From CAYREX01 sp964423505 (GTDB taxonomy: Bacteria; Fermentibacterota; Fermentibacteria; Fermentibacterales; JCC-6): a DNA stretch of 64,000 bases. Below, piece by piece: positions 60,364 to 64,000 of this stretch. The stretch is from assembly GCA_964423505.1 (NCBI GenBank), contig CAYREX010000006.1:81290-145289 (forward strand), in the 5' to 3' direction. Both the position numbers and the translations under genes were made by a program. The notes below the pieces were generated by a model that saw nothing but the letters and a program-made list of their open reading frames with translations, had not been told where the DNA came from and made no database searches. Each line of letters starts with the position of its first letter. Position 1 is the stretch's first letter.

Positions 60364-62084
60364 TGTACGCCCCAGCAGGCGGCGATGGGTGCCAGCCCGG
60401 CCAGGAGGAGGCTGCCGTCGGTCAGCACCCTCTTGTGAAGCTCGGTGGGGAACGGCCTCCGAGAGAGGTGCGCCGAGCTGAGCACGAGCATGACCACGCC
60501 CAGGGCGAAGAAGGCGGCGCAGGGCGGCATGTAGCGCAGCAGTATGCCGGCGGCGCTCAGCAGGCAGGCTATGGCCGAGCAGGACCAGAAGAGCTGCAGG
60601 CTGCGTCTCCTCCCCGCGTGGATCGGTATGGTGTCCATCCCCATCAGGGCGTCCCCCTGCATGTCCACCAGGTCCGCCAGCAGGCTGCGCGCCAGGAAGA
60701 GGAAGAAGAGGGTCCCCGCCCAGAGAACCGGCCCCGGCCTCACGCTGAGATCCGCGGCCGATATCCCCGGCAGCAGGGCCAGCAGGAAGGACCAGGCGCC
60801 GGCGAACATCACGTCCCTGGAGCCGGGTATTGCCCGGAGGCCGCTCCAGGGGTAGGCGTGACGGAGGAGCGGCAGGGAGTAGAGCAGGAAGACGGCGAGC
60901 ATCGCGCAGAGCACCAGGGTCCAGAGCAGCCCGGCCATGACGGCCCCGACCGCCAGGGAGCCGGCGAAGCCGAGTACCGAGAGAGCGGCGAGAGTCCCGC
61001 GGTTCCTCCTCAGGTAATCCCGGCGGCGAAGGCCGGACGGCCTGGAGTAGGACGACTCCAGCACCGAGGTGGTGGTGTGGGCCCCGTAGAGGAACAGGGA
61101 GGCGGAGAGGGACCTGCCGAGCCAGCCGGACCCGCCCAGTATGCTGCCCCCGGCAAGCCCTGCGGCAAGGGTCACGGCGGGCAGGTGGAAGTTGCCGTAG
61201 ATGACTGACCGGGCCAGCCTGCGGAGCAGGCCGGCGTGTATCGGGCCGCCCTGCAACTCCAGCAGCCTCTCCCTGACCCTGCGGATTATCCAGCTGGGGG
61301 TCGAGGCGCCGGCGGTGAGCAGCACCCTGTCGTACCCGGCCATCTCCCCGGCGGAGAGCTCCTCCGGCAGCTCGACGTGGAAGGCCGGCAGCCCCTCCTC
61401 CCCGGCTATCTCCACCAGCCTGTTCGTGTTGGCGCTGTTGCGCCCCCCGACCACGACCACCGCGTCGACCTTCGGGCAGAGCTCCCGGAGCTCCGCCTGC
61501 CTCCGCTCGGTGGAGTCGCACACCGTGAAGGCGTGCTCCAGCCCGGGGAAGCGCTCCTCCATCGCGGAGAGGGTGCGCCTGAAGCGGTCGGTGCTCTGGG
61601 TGGTCTGCGAGAGGAGGAAGGGCCTCCGGAGCTCCGGCAGCCCCTCCACCTCCTCCGGCCCGGCTATGACCCTGGCTCCCTCCCCCGCGTAGGAGCGTAT
61701 GGCCCTGACCTCCTGGTGACCGGAGTCTCCGAGGATGACCACGTCGTAGCCCTGCCGCGCCTTCGACGCCGCTATGGAGAGAGCCCTGCCCACCCTGGGG
61801 CAGGTGAGGTCGCGGAGGTTGACCGGCAGCTCCCGCAGGCGCTCCCTCTCCGCCATGGTCACGCCGTGGGTCCTTATGAAGAGCGTGCCCCGCCCCAGGA
61901 GGGCCGGGTCCTCGCAGAGGCCCACCCCACGGTCGGACAGCGCCTCCATCACCTGCGGGTTGTGGACCAGCTCGCCGTAGACCAGGAAGGGCTCCTCACC
62001 CTCCCTCAGCTCCGAGAGGACCAGGTCCACCGCCCGCCTGACGCCCCAGCAGAAGCCGGCCGTCCTGGCCGTCAGGACGCTCAG
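60360..62084 (-). CDS. IspH (HMBPP reductase) fused to UbiA-type prenyltransferase, CTG start inferred
   Basis: Residues 1-280 are IspH/LytB: AGFCWGVRRAV (first FeS cysteine), YGELVHNPQV, RTHGV, LTCPRVGRA (second Cys), LSQTTQSTDRF, TVCDSTERRQAE (third Cys), GGRNSANTNRL and AGASTPSWII, so all ligands for the 4Fe-4S cluster are kept. Residues ~290-574 are a polytopic UbiA-like domain with the second acidic motif LVDMQGDALMGMDTIP; the first NDxxD motif is not evident. The only conventional start, GTG 62030, falls after the first Cys; CTG 62084 with GGGAG 6 nt upstream gives the standard IspH N-terminus (SVLTARTAGFC). Confidence 0.88.
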   Translation of the reverse strand: MSVLTARTAGFCWGVRRAVDLVLSELREGEEPFLVYGELVHNPQVMEALSDRGVGLCEDPALLGRGTLFIRTHGVTMAERERLRELPVNLRDLTCPRVGRALSIAASKARQGYDVVILGDSGHQEVRAIRSYAGEGARVIAGPEEVEGLPELRRPFLLSQTTQSTDRFRRTLSAMEERFPGLEHAFTVCDSTERRQAELRELCPKVDAVVVVGGRNSANTNRLVEIAGEEGLPAFHVELPEELSAGEMAGYDRVLLTAGASTPSWIIRRVRERLLELQGGPIHAGLLRRLARSVIYGNFHLPAVTLAAGLAGGSILGGSGWLGRSLSASLFLYGAHTTTSVLESSYSRPSGLRRRDYLRRNRGTLAALSVLGFAGSLAVGAVMAGLLWTLVLCAMLAVFLLYSLPLLRHAYPWSGLRAIPGSRDVMFAGAWSFLLALLPGISAADLSVRPGPVLWAGTLFFLFLARSLLADLVDMQGDALMGMDTIPIHAGRRRSLQLFWSCSAIACLLSAAGILLRYMPPCAAFFALGVVMLVLSSAHLSRRPFPTELHKRVLTDGSLLLAGLAPIAACWGVQ

Positions 62085-62100
62085 GGCTTTCTCCCGGGAG

Positions 62101-62721
62101 CTACCTGCATACTCCCTTTATCGCTCCCCAGGTGGCGCTCTCCATCGTCCCGAGCGTGCCCACCGCGCGAACGAGGAAGTCGTTGGAGGCGGGGCCCTGG
62201 ATTATCCAGGGCTCCCATACTACGAAATCCCGGCTGAACAGGCTGTGGTCGGTGACGTTGGGGCTGTCGTCTCCCAAGACCGCCGGCCAGCCCCCCGAGG
62301 AGAGCATGGTGTTCACGACGCACCAGAAACCCCTCCGGGTGCATATGCCGGAGTGGGAGACGTTCACGGCAGTGTAGTGGGTCGCCTGGAGAAGCTCCCT
62401 GTCCAGCTCGGTCGTCGGGCCGCTGGAGGGGCCGTTCCACAGCTCGGCCCAGAAGAGGGAGGTGTCCCAGGGGTAATCCTCGTGGTGGTAGAACCAGTAC
62501 TCGGCGTAGTCCATCTCGATGCCGCCGCTCGAGGGCATGAAGTCGTGGGTGTCGAACCAGGTGCCCCTGTAAGTGCCGGCCCAGGTCAGCCAGTGGGCGG
62601 TGCCGTCGTCGTACTGCAGCACGTGGTCCGCCGACGGGCAGGGCAGCGGCCCTTCCAGCTCAGCGCTCCCGGTAACGGTTGCCGGGAGGATGCACAAAAG
62701 CAGCAGCGGCGAGGCCGGCAT
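62101..62721 (-). CDS. Tryptophan-rich secreted protein, paralogue 1
   Basis: A 206-residue protein with a signal peptide (about residues 1-18) and no known domain. It shares many motifs with the next gene: VLQYDDGTAHWLTWAG, YRGTWFDTHDF, EYWFYHHEDYPWDTS, AELWNG, GGWPAVLGD, TDHSLFSRDFVVWEPWII. The richness in Trp, Tyr and Asp suggests an extracellular beta-sandwich. Two cysteines near residues 28 and 127. It ends 16 nt before the inferred ispH-ubiA start. A TATATT at 62767-62772 may be its -10. Confidence 0.75.
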   Translation of the reverse strand: MPASPLLLLCILPATVTGSAELEGPLPCPSADHVLQYDDGTAHWLTWAGTYRGTWFDTHDFMPSSGGIEMDYAEYWFYHHEDYPWDTSLFWAELWNGPSSGPTTELDRELLQATHYTAVNVSHSGICTRRGFWCVVNTMLSSGGWPAVLGDDSPNVTDHSLFSRDFVVWEPWIIQGPASNDFLVRAVGTLGTMESATWGAIKGVCR

Positions 62722-62802
62722 CGCTTCCCCCTTGCCCTCTCACCTGCACTACGTCCACCACGCCGGAATATACAACTCCGCGGGGGCGAGGCAGAGAAGC
62801 GG

Positions 62803-62822
62803 GGCGGACCCGAAGGCCCGCC
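62803..62822 (-). terminator. UUCG hairpin downstream of paralogue 2
   Basis: On the minus strand an 8-bp stem GGCGGGCC/GGTCCGCC (one G-U pair) with a UUCG tetraloop begins 24 nt after the stop codon of the upstream secreted-protein gene. The following CUUCUCU is a poor U tract, so termination may be partial. Confidence 0.5.
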
Positions 62823-62845
62823 GCAGGAACCGGTAGGTCTGGCTG

Positions 62846-63469
62846 CTACCTGTAGAGACCCTTCATGGCGCCCCAGCTGCTGGATCCGAAAGCGCACATC
62901 CAACCTTCGGCCCTCAGGAGGTAGTCGCTGGCGGTTGCGCCGCTGATTATCCAGGGCTCCCAGACGATGAAGTCGTCCGAGTAGAAGCTGTGATCGGTGG
63001 TGTTGGGGGTGTTGTCGCCGAGGACTGCGGGCCATCCGCCTGCGCTCATCTCGGTGTTGACAAGGCCCCAGAATTTCTGCTCCGTCGCAATGGGCGGGTT
63101 GTAGTCGGCCTGGACGGGAGCGAAGTGGGCGGCGGTGACCATGGTCTGGTCCAGAAGGACCAGCGGCCCGAGGGAGCTTCCGTTCCAGAGCTCGGCGTAG
63201 AAGCTGCTGGTGTCCCACGGATAGCTGCTGTGGTGGTAGAACCAGTACTCCGTGTAGTTGCATTCCAACCCGATGCTTCCCGGCACGAAGTCCTGCGTGT
63301 CGAACCAGGTTCCCCGGTACAGGCCTCCCCATGTCAGCCAGACGGCCGATCCGTCGTCGTACTGCAGCAAATCGTCGGTGCCGCCGCAGTAGACCGGCTC
63401 GTCGAGCCTCACCCCGCCTGCGGCCAGGCAGCATGCAGCCATCGTCAGCGTTGCGAACAGGCTTCTCAT
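62846..63469 (-). CDS. Tryptophan-rich secreted protein, paralogue 2
   Basis: A 207-residue protein with signal peptide (about residues 1-18), similar over its whole length to the gene downstream. Shared motifs: LLQYDDGSAVWLTWGG, YRGTWFDTQDF, EYWFYHHSSYPWDTS, AELWNGSSLGP, GGWPAVLGDNTPN, TDHSFYSDDFIVWEPWII and a C-terminal WGAMKGLYR. Cysteines are fewer and at different places. The role is unknown; the pair seems to come from a local duplication. Confidence 0.75.
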   Translation of the reverse strand: MRSLFATLTMAACCLAAGGVRLDEPVYCGGTDDLLQYDDGSAVWLTWGGLYRGTWFDTQDFVPGSIGLECNYTEYWFYHHSSYPWDTSSFYAELWNGSSLGPLVLLDQTMVTAAHFAPVQADYNPPIATEQKFWGLVNTEMSAGGWPAVLGDNTPNTTDHSFYSDDFIVWEPWIISGATASDYLLRAEGWMCAFGSSSWGAMKGLYR

Positions 63470-63625
63470 CTCCGGTTTCTCCCTGGCGCTCGTGTACCCC
63501 CCCCCGCGTGTCTGTTCTATATTTACATCTAACCCGGATTTCTCACAAGGGGTATGGGGAGAGGCCCTCGAGAGTGGTATAATTGGTTTGGAAACAGCCG
63601 ATTACGATCCACTCAGGAGGGCCTC
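63470..63625. other. Divergent intergenic region with C9 tract
   Basis: Contains a run of nine C (63497-63505; G9 in the leader of the minus-strand gene), AT-rich sequence with minus-strand TATAGA at 63516-63521 that could be its -10, and a plus-strand TATAAT at 63578-63583 upstream of the transposase remnant without a good -35. The left end of the insertion sequence probably lies near 63533, but no inverted repeat can be confirmed because the right end is outside the window. Confidence 0.5.
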
Positions 63626-64000
63626 ATGCCAGAACAGACTGTACCGAATGATAGCAACATCCAGCTCAGCTTCCAAGGCCTTGGCAATCGTCGGTTCGAA
63701 GGCGACTTCAATGGAGGCAGCATCACTTCTGACGGCGGGGCCGTCCTTCTGCGTGAGATAGATCATAAGTTTGGAATAATAAGCAGATGAGGTCTTGTTC
63801 GAAGCCATAGCGTCGGAGATTCTTGAGCAGTCACTTGATCAGATGGCAACTGCAGGTGTCCCCGACGAGATTATCCTTGACCTGGATGCCACCGACGATC
63901 CGTTGCACGGCGACCAGGAGGGTCGATTCTTCCACGGCTACTACCGTCACTACTGCTACCTGCCTTTGTACGTGTTTGCCGGGGATTACCTGCTTGGAGC
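63533..64000 (+). mobile_element. IS1380-family element remnant, running off the window
   Basis: Inferred from the transposase fragments. Base composition is visibly less GC-rich than the surrounding genes. The left boundary is a guess from where composition changes; the right boundary is not in the window. Confidence 0.55.
63626..64000 (+). pseudogene. IS1380-family transposase, deleted and frameshifted
   Basis: The first 54 codons (63626-63787, with AGGAGG before the ATG) encode the IS1380 N-terminus (GNRRFEGDFNGGSITSDGGA) and stop at TGA 63788. From 63787 another frame continues with IILDLDATDDPLHGDQEGRF and the stretch after it to YLPLYVFAGDYLLG, the conserved part around the first catalytic Asp. 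Compared with intact members as I recall them, about 100-120 residues between these parts are missing, so this is an internal deletion with frameshift, and the copy cannot make an active enzyme. The 3' part is cut by the window edge. Confidence 0.82.

Noticed and set aside
1..64000. CRISPR arrays, prophage or integrated element other than the IS remnant
   Set aside because: No repeat-spacer pattern, integrase, phage gene or att-like direct repeat next to the tRNA genes was seen.

Overview
This window is a gene-dense stretch (about 61 protein-coding genes and 3 tRNA genes in 64 kb) of a GC-rich, diderm, probably anaerobic bacterium. Most genes lie on the minus strand and most junctions are 4-bp stop/start overlaps (ATGA, GTGA) or gaps of 1-2 nt, so translational coupling is the rule. 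Meso-DAP-type MurE, an OmpA-family protein, a Wzc-like kinase, a DUF4837-like lipoprotein and secreted hydrolases ending in FlgD/Por-like tails fit the Fibrobacteres-Chlorobi-Bacteroidetes (FCB) side of the tree, perhaps an uncultured candidate phylum. That placement is inference; no taxonomic marker search could be run.

Layout from left to right: 25-10945 is a canonical division and cell-wall cluster read leftwards (mraZ-rsmH-ftsL-ftsI-murE-murF-mraY-murD-ftsW-murG) behind a recognisable MraZ-autoregulated promoter. 11095-16374 is a polysaccharide module (two UDP-sugar dehydrogenases, a short SLBB export protein, a Wzz/BY-kinase). 16463-25183 carries selB and selA, coupled to a complete rnfCDGEAB operon, then nrdR (25224-25679). 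25759-26960 holds tRNA-His, tRNA-Lys and tRNA-Arg on the plus strand around a convergent methyltransferase. 27001-39261 mixes an esterase, cupin, glycosyltransferase, class-V aminotransferase, cation diffusion facilitator, M20 peptidase, a secreted GH18-like protein, a zinc-ribbon membrane protein, a PpiC-type foldase and a PBP4-type carboxypeptidase. 39255-62084 is a very long minus-strand series: ispH-ubiA fusion, SH3 lipoprotein, purB, GAF/degenerate GGDEF protein, purL, purQ, a double PurS-like protein, radical SAM protein, RNase G, rplU, folD, subtilase, OmpA-family protein, lipoproteins, aroQ, efp and a DPM1-like glycosyltransferase. 62101-63469 holds two paralogous tryptophan-rich secreted proteins of unknown function, and the right edge is a deleted IS1380-family transposase.

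The most unusual signal is translational: at least three genes (ispH-ubiA, a CDF transporter, a DPM1-like glycosyltransferase) have no ATG/GTG/TTG upstream of conserved N-terminal motifs and appear to start at CTG in exactly the expected place, and two more (purL, subtilase) have ATA where the start is expected. Other points of note are the IspH-UbiA fusion, a stand-alone tandem PurS, an OmpA-family protein with two domains that look like the archaeal PGF-pre-PGF domain, and the tandem tryptophan-rich secreted family.
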